Assembly: GCF_900156535.1 (NCBI RefSeq)
Contig: NZ_FTNV01000003.1
Location: 248,001-312,000 of the forward strand
Direction of reading: 5' to 3'
DNA: 64,000 nt
Source: Roseovarius nanhaiticus
GTDB lineage: Bacteria; Pseudomonadota; Alphaproteobacteria; Rhodobacterales; Rhodobacteraceae
Shown: positions 56,356-64,000 of the stretch, piece by piece
Position numbering within the stretch: position 1 is the stretch's first letter
Layout: each line of letters starts with the position of its first letter
Translations under genes and position numbers: made by a program
The notes under the pieces: generated by a model
Told to the model about the DNA's origin: nothing
The model's database searches: none
The model's input: only the letters and a program-made list of their open reading frames with translations

Positions 56356-57285
56356 ATGAGACATTTGCTTCCCGCCGCCGCGCTGGCCCTTGCAAGCATT
56401 GCGGCGCCCGCCTTCGCGCAAAATATGTTCGGCCCACTGATCACACCGGACGCGCTTGAGACCCGTCTGGAATCCGACGCGCCCCTCATCCTAGACATTC
56501 GCGGGGATGCCTATGCCGAAGGGCATATCCCCGGCGCGGTTTCCGCCCCCTATGGCGATTTTCGTGGCCCAAAGGAGAACCCCGGTCAGGTCATCCCCGA
56601 GGACAAGTTGGAGGCGATGCTCCAGAGCCTTGGCGTCACCTATGAAAGGCCCATCGCCATCGTTCATGAGGGCGACAGCGACACTGATTTTGGCGCCGCC
56701 GCGCGTGTCTATTGGACGCTCAAGTCCTCGGGGCTGACGCAGTTGGCCATCGTCAACGGCGGCATGCAGGCCTGGGAGGCTGAAAAGCGTCCGCTGATGA
56801 CCGGCTCACTCCGGCCCGAGCCGTCGGATATCGACATCACATGGACGGATAAGTGGCTTGCCACCACAGACGAGGTGGCCAATGTCGTGACCGGCGGCCA
56901 GGATGCGCAGCTGGTGGATGCGCGTCCGCTTGATTTCTTTGAGGGGCGCAGCGCGCATGATGCCGCCGCACGGCCCGGAACGCTGCCGGGTGCGACGAAT
57001 GTCACCCATTCCAACTTCTTCACCGAAGGCGGGCGCATCGTGGATGCGCAAGAGGCCAGCACCATAGCCGAGCGTCTGGGACTTAGATCGGACCGTCCGG
57101 TCGTGTCGTTCTGCAATACGGGTCACTGGGCTGCGACAGATTGGTTCGCCATGTCCGAGCTGGCTGGCATGGATAACGTCAAGCTCTATGCCGAGAGCAT
57201 GGCAGGCTACTCGCAGACGGATAACGAGATGGCCAATGTGCCGGGCCTTTTCCGGAACCTCTGGAATCAGGTCATGGGCTACTGA
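56356..57285 (+). CDS. Secreted double-rhodanese sulfurtransferase
   Basis: A 309-residue protein with a signal peptide (MRHLLPAAALALASIAAPAFAQ). Two rhodanese domains: the first (about 30-155) has IAIVHEGDSDTDFGAA where the active-site loop belongs, without cysteine; the second (about 165-300) has the catalytic loop VSFCNTGHWAATDWF with Cys. So one domain is structural and the other catalytic. It moves sulfane sulfur in the periplasm. Its stop overlaps the YeeE-type gene by one base, so the two act together. RBS CGGAGG upstream. Confidence 0.9.
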   Translation: MRHLLPAAALALASIAAPAFAQNMFGPLITPDALETRLESDAPLILDIRGDAYAEGHIPGAVSAPYGDFRGPKENPGQVIPEDKLEAMLQSLGVTYERPIAIVHEGDSDTDFGAAARVYWTLKSSGLTQLAIVNGGMQAWEAEKRPLMTGSLRPEPSDIDITWTDKWLATTDEVANVVTGGQDAQLVDARPLDFFEGRSAHDAAARPGTLPGATNVTHSNFFTEGGRIVDAQEASTIAERLGLRSDRPVVSFCNTGHWAATDWFAMSELAGMDNVKLYAESMAGYSQTDNEMANVPGLFRNLWNQVMGY

Positions 57286-58415
57286 TGTCTGCGACTGCTC
57301 AGGAAGCCCCATCCGCCGGCGCGCGCATCTTGCCGCGCGCCGGTCTGATCTTTTTGGCCGCGCTTCTGGTGGCAAGTGTCGCCGCCCTTGCGGGGGCGCG
57401 GTTCGGCCTGATGCTGGCCATCGGCCTAGGGATCGGCATGACGCTTGAGGGGCTGCGTTTCGGCTTTGCCGGACCGTGGCGTGCGATGATCCTGCGGCGC
57501 GAGCCTGCGGGCGTACTGGCGCAGCTTTTGTCCATCGGTCTTGTGGCCGTCGTGGCGTTGCCGCTTTTGGCCAATAGCGGCGGCGAGCTGGTCGGCGCCG
57601 AGGCGCCCATCGGGTTTGCCATGATCGGCGGCGCCTTTATCTTTGGCGCCGCGATGCAGGTGGTGCTGGGCTGCGGCTCGGGCACGCTGGTCAACGCGGG
57701 CAGCGGCAACCCCGTCGGCCTCGTCGCGCTACCATTTTTTGCGCTGGGCAGCTTTCTGGGCGCCTATCACCTTATCTGGTGGACCGAACTGGGGGCGTTG
57801 CCCATCATGACGCTCAGCGGTGCCAGCGGCCTTGGCATCACGCTGACCGGGCTTCTGGCGGTGGCCGCAATCCTTTTGTGGCGCGCGGCGCCGGGCACTC
57901 GGACCATTCCGCGCCGCCTGATCGTGGCCGCGCTGCTGCTGGCGGCTTTTGCCGTCGGCAACTTTCTGGTGGCGGGCCAGCCTTGGGGCGTGGTCTATGG
58001 CCTTGGTCTTTGGGTCGCCAAGGGCGCGGCGGGCATGGGGCTGGACCTTGCCGGATCCGCTTTCTGGTCGGCGCCCGGCAACGCCGCGCGCATCGAGGCG
58101 TCGGTGCTGACCGATTACACCTCGCTCACCGATTTTGGGCTGATCGCGGGAGCCTTCATCGTGGCAAGCTGGCGGGCCGGGGGCCTTTCGGCGCCTTTGC
58201 CAAAGTTGCCGGCGCGCGCGTGGGCGGCGACAGTGATTGCCGGACTTTTGCTGGGCTATTCCTCGCGGCTCGCTTTCGGCTGCAATGTGGGCGCATTTTT
58301 CTCGGGCATCTCGACGGGCAGCCTCCATGGCTGGGTCTGGTTCGCAGCGGCGTTCTTTGGCTCCTATTACGGGATCAAATTGCGACCCGTGCTGGGCCTC
58401 GAGGCGCGCCGATGA
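57285..58415 (+). CDS. YeeE/YedE-family transporter (thiosulfate-type)
   Basis: A 376-residue membrane protein with about ten spans. Conserved cysteine sites visible: VVLGCGSGTLVNAGSGNP and RLAFGCNVGAFFSGIST. In characterised thiosulfate importers of this family three cysteines line the path; a third one near the N-terminus is not seen here (GLRFGFAGPWR). Starts at ATG 57285. It lies between a secreted rhodanese and a small cysteine protein, so a sulfur compound is the likely cargo; direction and substrate are inferred. Confidence 0.88.
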   Translation: MSATAQEAPSAGARILPRAGLIFLAALLVASVAALAGARFGLMLAIGLGIGMTLEGLRFGFAGPWRAMILRREPAGVLAQLLSIGLVAVVALPLLANSGGELVGAEAPIGFAMIGGAFIFGAAMQVVLGCGSGTLVNAGSGNPVGLVALPFFALGSFLGAYHLIWWTELGALPIMTLSGASGLGITLTGLLAVAAILLWRAAPGTRTIPRRLIVAALLLAAFAVGNFLVAGQPWGVVYGLGLWVAKGAAGMGLDLAGSAFWSAPGNAARIEASVLTDYTSLTDFGLIAGAFIVASWRAGGLSAPLPKLPARAWAATVIAGLLLGYSSRLAFGCNVGAFFSGISTGSLHGWVWFAAAFFGSYYGIKLRPVLGLEARR

Positions 58416-58576
58416 GCCGCCGGATCATCGCCCTCGCCGCCATGGCTTTTGCCGTTGGCATTGTCGCGCTTGATATGGCGGCCTCGCCGCCCGATCCGTA
58501 TGCGGCGCCATCGCCGATCGCCTATGGCTCGGGGCAGGCGCAGTCAGGCGGGTTTTGCGGGGCGTTGCCGGACTGA
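58412..58576 (+). CDS. Small N-terminally anchored protein ending in a cysteine motif
   Basis: A 54-residue protein; start ATG 58412 overlaps the YeeE stop by 4 bases (ATGA). N-terminal hydrophobic helix (IIALAAMAFAVGIVALDMAA), a proline-rich linker, and a terminal GGFCGALPD with a single cysteine. The coupling suggests a membrane-tethered sulfur or thiol acceptor; the sequence alone does not prove it. No family recognised. Confidence 0.6.
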   Translation: MSRRIIALAAMAFAVGIVALDMAASPPDPYAAPSPIAYGSGQAQSGGFCGALPD

Positions 58577-58753
58577 CGAACGCTGCTGGATGCAAATAGG
58601 TGCTCGACTCGCGCCCAGTTCGATACTTCTGCGCGATTGTTGCCACCGCAGCACCTTGGGGGCTGGAAAATGCCTGCGCGCTGACCAATGCGCCGCCATT
58701 TGTCATGAGCCTTCTCGCGCCAAGGATCGGCATCACCGGCGCTCTGATCGCGG
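58577..58753. other. Short non-coding gap
   Basis: 177 bases between convergent units. No hairpin with a T run and no coding frame recognised. Confidence 0.3.
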
Positions 58754-59512
58754 CTAGCCCGCTGTCCAGCCGCCATCGACCAGCAGATGCGTGCCGGTGA
58801 TCATCGCCGCCGCATCCGAACAGAGAAAGACCGCCGGCCCCATGAGATCCGTCACCTCGGCCACGCGCGGTAATTTGATCTTGGCCTCGATCCAGGCGCG
58901 CTTGTCCGGATCGGCAAACGTTGGCGCCGTCAGAGGCGTCAGCACAAAGGTGGGGCAGAGCGTGTTGATGCGCACGCCCATCGGGCCGAACTCGATCGCC
59001 ATCGCCTTGGTCATACCCTCGAGGCCATGTTTTGTGGCGCAATAGACCGCGCGGTCTGGTCCGCCCACATGGCCCATCTGGCTGGACACATTCAGGATCG
59101 CCCCGCCGCGCCCTTGCATCTTTTGCGCGGCGGCCTGGGCAAGGAAGTAGGCCGCACGCAGATTCACATCCATCACGGCGTCATAGTCCTCGGGCGTCGT
59201 TTGGGATGCGGGGCCGTGCCGTGCGAGGCCAGCGGAACTGACAACGATGTCGAGCGTCTCAAAGCGTGCCACAGCCTCCCGCATTGCCCCGATATCGGTG
59301 ATATCGAGCGCGAGCGTATCGGCCTGATGGCTCGCCTCGATGAGTGCGGCTGCCGCCTCATCCAGCTGCGCTGCGCCGCGCGCGGCCAAGGTCACATGCG
59401 CGCCTGCCTCGGCCAGTGCGGCAGCCAAGGCAAACCCGATCCCGCGCGAGGCGCCGGTGACGAGCGCGCGCTTGCCGTCCAGCCGCATCGACGGGGTGCG
59501 GGGCAGCTCCAT
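58754..59512 (-). CDS. SDR-family oxidoreductase
   Basis: A 252-residue short-chain dehydrogenase: nucleotide motif TGASRGIG (residues 19-26), catalytic S143/S144, Y157 and K161 (YCATK). Start ATG 59512 overlaps the last base of the HisD-paralogue stop, so the two enzymes are coupled. Their pairing hints at one pathway for an alcohol or polyol. Substrate unknown. Confidence 0.9.
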   Translation of the reverse strand: MELPRTPSMRLDGKRALVTGASRGIGFALAAALAEAGAHVTLAARGAAQLDEAAAALIEASHQADTLALDITDIGAMREAVARFETLDIVVSSAGLARHGPASQTTPEDYDAVMDVNLRAAYFLAQAAAQKMQGRGGAILNVSSQMGHVGGPDRAVYCATKHGLEGMTKAMAIEFGPMGVRINTLCPTFVLTPLTAPTFADPDKRAWIEAKIKLPRVAEVTDLMGPAVFLCSDAAAMITGTHLLVDGGWTAG

Positions 59513-60834
59513 CAGTCCTTCGCCACCGGGGCGCCCTCGCCATAGGGAACATTGACGCCGCCGTAGCGACGCACGCGAATGTTGCACTGCTCGGCATGGC
59601 CGACAAAGCCCTCGAGCATACACAGGCGCGAGCCATAGGCGCCGATACTGGCCGCCGCCTCGTCAGTTGTGATGCGCTGATAGCTGTGGGTTTTCAGAAA
59701 CTTGCCCACCCAGAGACCGCCAGTATAGCGCCCGGCCTTTTTCGTGGGCAGCGTGTGGTTCGTTCCGATCACCTTGTCGCCATTGGCGACATTGGTGCGC
59801 GGGCCAAGGAACAGCGCGCCGTAGCTGTGCATATGCTCCAGAAACCAGTCGTCGCGATCTGTCATCACCTGCACATGTTCGGATGCGATATCGTTGGCGA
59901 CCTCCAGCATCTCGTCATAGCTGTCGCAGACGATCATCTCGCCATAATCGCGCCAGGAGACGCTGGCCGTCTCGGCGGTGGGCAGGATCTCCAGCAGGCG
60001 GTCTATTTCGGCCAGTGTCGCATCGGCCAGCTTGCGCGAGTTGGTCACCATTACGGCGGGCGAGTTATAGCCATGCTCGGCTTGGCCCAGAAGATCGGTC
60101 GCGCAGAGCTCGGCATCGACGGTGTCATCGGCGATCACCATCGTCTCGGTCGGGCCGGCAAAGAGGTCAATCCCGACGCGCCCGTAAAGCTGGCGCTTGG
60201 CCTCAGCCACGAAGGCGTTGCCCGGGCCGACCAACATATGCACCGGATCAATCGTTTCGGTCCCGATGGCCATGGCGCCCACGGCCTGCATCCCGCCCAG
60301 GACGTAGATTTCATGCGCGCCGCCCATATGCTGCGCGGCGACGATGGCCGGGTGGGGCGCGCCATTGACGGGCGGCGCGGCCGAGACGATGCGCGGCACG
60401 CCCGCGACCGAGGCTGTCAGCACCGACATGTGCGCGCTGGCCACCATGGGGAACTTGCCGCCCGGCACATAGCAGCCCACTGATTGCACCGGGATATTCT
60501 TGTGCCCCAATATGACGCCGGGCAGCGTTTCGACCTCGATATCGGTCATGGACGCGCGCTGCGCCTCGGCAAACCCGCGGATCTGGGCCTGCGCGAATTT
60601 GATGTCCTCCATCTCGCGTGCCGTGACCTTCTGCATCGCGGCCTCGATTTGGCTGGGCGTCAGGCGAAAATCATCTGGGGCATAGCCATCGAACTTCTCG
60701 CTCAGCGCGCGGATGGCAGCGTCGCCGCGCGCTTCGATATCGGCCAGCGTCGCTTCGACGATGCCGCGCACCTTCGTGTCATCTTCGCTGCGCTCTGCCT
60801 CTGACTTGCCACGTTTGAGATACTGGATCGCCAT
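59512..60834 (-). CDS. Histidinol dehydrogenase-family protein (HisD paralogue)
   Basis: A 440-residue NAD-dependent dehydrogenase of the HisD fold. Visible residues: [11 protein letters not shown], the metal pair LLGQAEHG (Gln, His), the catalytic Glu-His in [12 protein letters not shown], the Asp in [14 protein letters not shown] and the His in EGFVGHAEQ. It differs from typical HisD at the N-terminus ([10 protein letters not shown]) and matches the paralogous group that includes the sulfopropanediol dehydrogenase HpsN. It is followed by a coupled SDR. Start ATG 60834. Biosynthetic histidine use is less likely because no his genes surround it. Confidence 0.75.
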   Translation of the reverse strand: MAIQYLKRGKSEAERSEDDTKVRGIVEATLADIEARGDAAIRALSEKFDGYAPDDFRLTPSQIEAAMQKVTAREMEDIKFAQAQIRGFAEAQRASMTDIEVETLPGVILGHKNIPVQSVGCYVPGGKFPMVASAHMSVLTASVAGVPRIVSAAPPVNGAPHPAIVAAQHMGGAHEIYVLGGMQAVGAMAIGTETIDPVHMLVGPGNAFVAEAKRQLYGRVGIDLFAGPTETMVIADDTVDAELCATDLLGQAEHGYNSPAVMVTNSRKLADATLAEIDRLLEILPTAETASVSWRDYGEMIVCDSYDEMLEVANDIASEHVQVMTDRDDWFLEHMHSYGALFLGPRTNVANGDKVIGTNHTLPTKKAGRYTGGLWVGKFLKTHSYQRITTDEAAASIGAYGSRLCMLEGFVGHAEQCNIRVRRYGGVNVPYGEGAPVAKD

Positions 60835-60960
60835 GACGTCCCCCTTGATGATTGCACGCCTCAACGCGAGGCTATCAAACTCAAGGAAGGGGGTGAATGG
60901 CAAACGATGTGGTGCTTGATGCGGCGCCTGGCTGGATGATGCGTTCAACAGGCGCCGGAT

Positions 60961-61632
60961 TTATCCCGCAGGTGTGCGGACGTGGCGCAAATGGCCTGTT
61001 TTCATCCAAAGTCGCGCCCCCTCGGGGCCGGCGGTCAGATCCAGCGGCTGACCATCGGGCCGTCGCAGCCAAGCGCCCTTGGCAAAGGGTGTATCCGCGA
61101 GGGTTGCCGCACCGTTCAGCATCAGTGCCTCGATCCCGCCTTCGACCGCTTCGTGCAGATGCGCACCGGGGGCCATCTGGATCAGGCTGACACACTCGCG
61201 CGCATCGCTGTGTAGCGTCCCGCGCCGGATGCCGTCCCGGGGCGCACCGAGCCGGTCCTCCATGCGGATGGACACCGGGGTGCGATCGTCCGCATCGAAT
61301 TGCCAGAGCTTGACAAAGATCGTGCAGCCCGCGTCCGAGCGGGGTGTGTGCCGGGTGGTCGGGGGATTGCGCACATAGCTGCCCGCCGGATAATCGCCAT
61401 GCTCATCCGAGAATACACCCTCCAGAACGACGAACTCCTCGCCCCCGCCATGGGTATGCGCATCAAAGCTGTGACCGGGCTTGAAGCGCACGATGCTGGT
61501 GGCGCGCGCTACCTCTCCGCCGATCCGGTCCAGCATGCGCCGCTCGACCCCCGCGGCCGGCGAGCCGTGCCATGGCAAATCGCCAGTTTGCAGCAGGACG
61601 GCTTTGGTGAAGTCGGCATTGATCTGCATCAT
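60961..61632 (-). CDS. ChrR-like cupin protein
   Basis: A 223-residue protein with two cupin domains. The first has the metal motif [16 protein letters not shown] with spaced His/Glu near residue 60; the second has [11 protein letters not shown] and ends in [19 protein letters not shown]. It resembles the cupin half of ChrR anti-sigma factors but lacks the N-terminal sigma-binding domain, so a metal enzyme or sensor is more likely. Start ATG 61632. It lies 126 bases before the HisD paralogue on the same strand. Confidence 0.8.
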   Translation of the reverse strand: MMQINADFTKAVLLQTGDLPWHGSPAAGVERRMLDRIGGEVARATSIVRFKPGHSFDAHTHGGGEEFVVLEGVFSDEHGDYPAGSYVRNPPTTRHTPRSDAGCTIFVKLWQFDADDRTPVSIRMEDRLGAPRDGIRRGTLHSDARECVSLIQMAPGAHLHEAVEGGIEALMLNGAATLADTPFAKGAWLRRPDGQPLDLTAGPEGARLWMKTGHLRHVRTPAG

Positions 61633-61777
61633 GGGGCCTCTCGGGGTCGGGCTTGGATTGGGGTCTGCGGGGGTAGATGACAGCAATGCCGGGAATTTCA
61701 AGTTGGACCGCCGCGCAGGCGCGCTATCTGTTCTATCGACGGGCGCTGAGCCTGTTTATGGTCCCGGAGGCACCTAA

Positions 61778-62311
61778 ATGACACGATTTTTGGCACTGAC
61801 ATTGGCCCTCGGTCTAGGGTTTCTCATTGGCGCACCCGCGCGCGCAGTAGATCTGGCCGCGCCATTCGCGTCGATAGACGGCGGCGAGCTGGCTGTGGAT
61901 CAGTGGCGCGGGCAGCCCGTGCTGGTGGTCAACACGGCGTCGCAATGCGCCTTTACCCGCCAATATCGCGGCCTTCAGGATCTGTATGATCGCTATCGCG
62001 CGCAAGGTCTCGTTGTGCTGGCCGTGCCGTCGGATGATTTCAGCCAGGAGCTGGACAGCAACGAGGCCGTCAAGGAATTTTGCGAGCTGCAATACGGGAT
62101 CGACATGCCCATGACGCAAATCACGCATGTCCGGGGGCAGGGCGCGCACCCGTTCTATGCCTCTCTGCGCAGCAAGACCGGGTTTGAGCCGCGCTGGAAT
62201 TTTAACAAGGTGTTGATCGGGCCGGATGGCGCGGTGGTCGGTACGTATCCTTCGGGCGTCGATCCGCTGTCTGGCGAGATCACTGGCGCGGTCGAGGCGC
62301 TGCTGCAATGA
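61778..62311 (+). CDS. Glutathione peroxidase, periplasmic
   Basis: A 177-residue protein with a signal peptide (MTRFLALTLALGLGFLIGAPARA). Catalytic C57 in NTASQCAFTRQY, a thioredoxin-fold GLVVLAVPSDDF segment and WNFNKVLI with the conserved Trp. A cysteine-type GPx: not selenium. The signal puts it in the periplasm, reducing peroxides there. Stop overlaps the next gene by 4 bases. Confidence 0.88.
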   Translation: MTRFLALTLALGLGFLIGAPARAVDLAAPFASIDGGELAVDQWRGQPVLVVNTASQCAFTRQYRGLQDLYDRYRAQGLVVLAVPSDDFSQELDSNEAVKEFCELQYGIDMPMTQITHVRGQGAHPFYASLRSKTGFEPRWNFNKVLIGPDGAVVGTYPSGVDPLSGEITGAVEALLQ

Positions 62312-62715
62312 AAGATCACGCGCTCGTTGCGTGCGAGAACCGCGAGAATGCCGCGATCACGGTCTATTATGACGGGGCATGCCCGCTTTGCCGGGCGGAG
62401 CTGTCGCATTACGCGCGCCGCGACCGCGAGGGGCGGCTGGGCCTCGTCGATGTCTCGCAAGAGGGCGCAAACCTGCCCGAGGGGCTGGGGCCCGAGGAGG
62501 CCAAGGCCCGTTTTCACGTGCTTACGCCGGATGCGCAACTGACCTCGGGGGCCGCGGCCTTTGCCGAGGTGTGGCGCCAGGTGCCGGGCTGGAAATGGGC
62601 GGCGCGAATTGCGCGCGTGCCCGGCGTGCTTCCGGTTTTGGAACTGGCCTATCGCGGCTTCCTCAAGATACGTCCCCAGATGGTCGGAGCGTTCAAACGC
62701 CTGTCACGGTCGTAG
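62308..62715 (+). CDS. DCC-family thiol-disulfide protein (DUF393)
   Basis: A 135-residue protein with the DxxCPxC motif near the N-terminus (YYDGACPLCRAEL), then a small helical domain. DCC proteins are predicted thioredoxin-like redox proteins. Start ATG 62308 overlaps the glutathione peroxidase stop, so they form a periplasmic/cytoplasmic redox pair. Confidence 0.88.
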   Translation: MKDHALVACENRENAAITVYYDGACPLCRAELSHYARRDREGRLGLVDVSQEGANLPEGLGPEEAKARFHVLTPDAQLTSGAAAFAEVWRQVPGWKWAARIARVPGVLPVLELAYRGFLKIRPQMVGAFKRLSRS

Positions 62716-62974
62716 GCGCTGCGCCCTGAAATAGGCAAGCGGCGCGACCACGCGTTTTGCGCTGCTATCGAGGCGAATGGGGCAGACAGTGGCGCATCGG
62801 CGGCAATGCGACCTCCCCAAACCCGCGATGCTCATCACCCTTGGTTTTCAGGGCTGGTGCGCGATCTGATGGTGCTGGCCAAGGCCGCAGCCTAGGTTGC
62901 ACTGTATCTCATGCTCTTTGATCATGGCCGCAGCCGGGCGTCAGAGCGGTGCGGTCTGTCCAATGCGGATCCCC
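62716..62974. other. Non-coding gap with a run-on frame after the DCC gene
   Basis: About 260 bases without a recognised gene. After the DCC stop the same frame stays open for 59 codons, ending TAG at 62891-62893 (ending in RDLMVLAKAAA). In GC-rich DNA this is expected by chance, and no family is recognised. Confidence 0.3.
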
Positions 62975-63014
62975 AAAAGGAGAGCAGCCGGACCTCGACG
63001 GGCCCGGCTGCTCT
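62975..63014 (-). terminator. Terminator of the Wza-type gene
   Basis: Read leftwards, AGAGCAGCCGG/CCGGCTGCTCT (62981-63014) is followed by CCTTTTGG, 20 bases past the stop. Confidence 0.75.
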
Positions 63015-63034
63015 GTTGTTTTCGCTGAAGGGCT

Positions 63035-64000
63035 TTACTGCGACAGCGCCGCGCCGCTGGTGATGAGCGACGGCACGAATTGCTGCAGCGCACGGTTCCA
63101 GCGCGTGATCGGCTGCTCGGCGATGAAGACCACGTCATTGGGGCGCAGCTGCATGCGTGTGGCCAGGATCATGTTGCTGGCATTCGATGCATCGAGGTGC
63201 CAGGCTGTCACCAGATCTGGCCGGCCCGGCTCGGGCGAGCCGCGCAGCACGTAAAGCTGATTGGGATTGGCCTTTTCAGTCGTGTACCCGCCGGTCTCGA
63301 ACATCGCATCGGCCAGGGACGCCTCGCGCCCGAAGGGCAGGGCAAAGCGGCTGGGCGTGCGGAATTCGCCCGTCATGTAGACATAGTCGCGGTCGACGGC
63401 GTCCATCTCCATCTGGGCGCGGAAGTTGTCCCGGCTCTCGTCCAGCGCGTTGCGGCGCAGCGTCACCTCGGAGTTGAGCGCGTTCAGCGCCTGCACCCGT
63501 GCGCCTTGGCGGAATTCGGCAAGGCGGATCTGCTCTTCGAAATAGGCCTGCGCGCGGGCCAGCTCGTACTCGGTATCGACAAAGACGCTATCGCCATCGA
63601 CGAGGCGACTTTTCTGCACATTGGGCCGGCTGAGATACTCGTTCAGCGGGATCTGGTAGAGCGTGCCGTCGCGGTAAATGCGGATTGACGCATAGTCGAG
63701 GTCGGACGTCGCGATGCCGCCCGCCGCGGCCAGTGCGGCGTCCAGCGTGAGGGGCGTCAGGCCCACAGGCACGACGGTCGGATTGCCCACGGCGCCGCCC
63801 AGGGACACGCGCTTGGAGTTGAATTCGGCGATCTCGAGGCTGAAAGTCGGATCGATCTGGTTCTCGACAAGGCGCTGGAACAGCATCGCCTCGGCTTCTT
63901 CCAAAGTAAGACCGGCGAGGCGGACACGGCCCACATCGGGGATCGCGATGGCGCCGTCATCCTGCACCGTATACCCTTGGCGTGCGTTCTGCGCCGCCAG
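63035..64000 (-). CDS. Polysaccharide export protein (Wza/SLBB type), partial at the 5' end
   Basis: The frame is open to the window edge; 321 residues are visible and the N-terminus is missing. Visible: IAIPDVGRVRLAGLTLEEAEAML (polysaccharide export motif), then SLBB-type domains with VGGAVGNPTVVPVG-like LGGAVGNPTVVPVGLTPLTLDAALAAAGGI and a later YMTGEFRTPSRFALPFG. These proteins form outer-membrane channels for capsule or exopolysaccharide. Other export genes should lie beyond the window. Confidence 0.88.
   Translation of the reverse strand: MAAQNARQGYTVQDDGAIAIPDVGRVRLAGLTLEEAEAMLFQRLVENQIDPTFSLEIAEFNSKRVSLGGAVGNPTVVPVGLTPLTLDAALAAAGGIATSDLDYASIRIYRDGTLYQIPLNEYLSRPNVQKSRLVDGDSVFVDTEYELARAQAYFEEQIRLAEFRQGARVQALNALNSEVTLRRNALDESRDNFRAQMEMDAVDRDYVYMTGEFRTPSRFALPFGREASLADAMFETGGYTTEKANPNQLYVLRGSPEPGRPDLVTAWHLDASNASNMILATRMQLRPNDVVFIAEQPITRWNRALQQFVPSLITSGAALSQ

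Noticed and set aside
62716..62893. Open frame running on after the DCC stop
   Set aside because: 59 codons with no family match and no start signal; likely chance.

Overview
The window is GC-rich chromosomal DNA of an alphaproteobacterium, most likely a marine Rhodobacteraceae (Roseobacter group) member. Evidence: a circularly permuted two-piece tmRNA gene with the tag ANDNRAPVALAA, an alpha-type SspB, a DksA with a degenerate zinc finger, a DUF1127 protein divergent from a LysR regulator, a ribosomal L33 gene downstream of rnpB, and a short GAGTATTTT-type repeat in several intergenic spaces. Genes are dense, many pairs overlap by 4 bases (ATGA), and most of the window is ordinary chromosomal backbone.

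Layout. 1-6.2 kb: a CNNM/CBS membrane protein (cut by the window edge), a leishmanolysin-like protease, an xerD operon, and the divergent shikimate genes aroK-aroB. 6.3-11.6 kb: tyrS, anmK coupled to a maleate isomerase-like enzyme, then a membrane coiled-coil protein coupled to a membrane-anchored ClpP/SppA-like protein. 11.6-16.5 kb: a copper and thiol module with a MerR-type promoter, a Cu+ ATPase (copA), cueR, a membrane DUF305 protein and a glutaredoxin-MauE fusion. 16.5-28.5 kb: mostly housekeeping genes (gatCA, an AmpD-like amidase, rnpB, rpmG, hisN) with regulators and small enzymes. 28.6-34.4 kb: mgtE-fthC, and a leftward cluster of a MoxR ATPase, a DUF2927 lipoprotein, a 55-residue membrane protein and a VWA (CoxE-like) protein. 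34.5-43 kb: dksA, a flavin monooxygenase, a Fur-family regulator, a DEAD-box helicase, selO, fumC with small downstream genes, and sspB. 43-46.6 kb: chrB-chrA, the permuted ssrA gene, and an orphan secreted protein in an AT-richer patch. 46.6-50.9 kb: glnK-amtB, a solitary Tat-exported solute-binding protein, and cobO. 50.9-56.1 kb: a five-gene polyamine-type ABC operon with an MBL-fold hydrolase, divergent from a TetR regulator. 56.3-64 kb: secreted rhodanese, YeeE transporter and small cysteine protein; a HisD-paralogue/SDR pair; a ChrR-like cupin; glutathione peroxidase with a DCC thiol protein; and a Wza-type export protein cut by the window end.

How the genes fit together. Copper export (CopA), copper sensing (CueR) and two membrane thiol/DUF305 proteins lie head to tail behind a 19-base-spacer promoter. 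SspB and its substrate-tagging RNA ssrA lie 2.4 kb apart. AnmK and the AmpD-like amidase both serve murein recycling. The rhodanese, YeeE and small cysteine protein look like one periplasmic sulfur-handling unit. No CRISPR array, insertion sequence, prophage or intact defence island was seen. The most unusual items are the permuted ssrA with a partial repeat of its end nearby, the sulfur and copper membrane-thiol modules, the ClpP-like membrane pair, and the repeat family that twice occurs as facing pairs.
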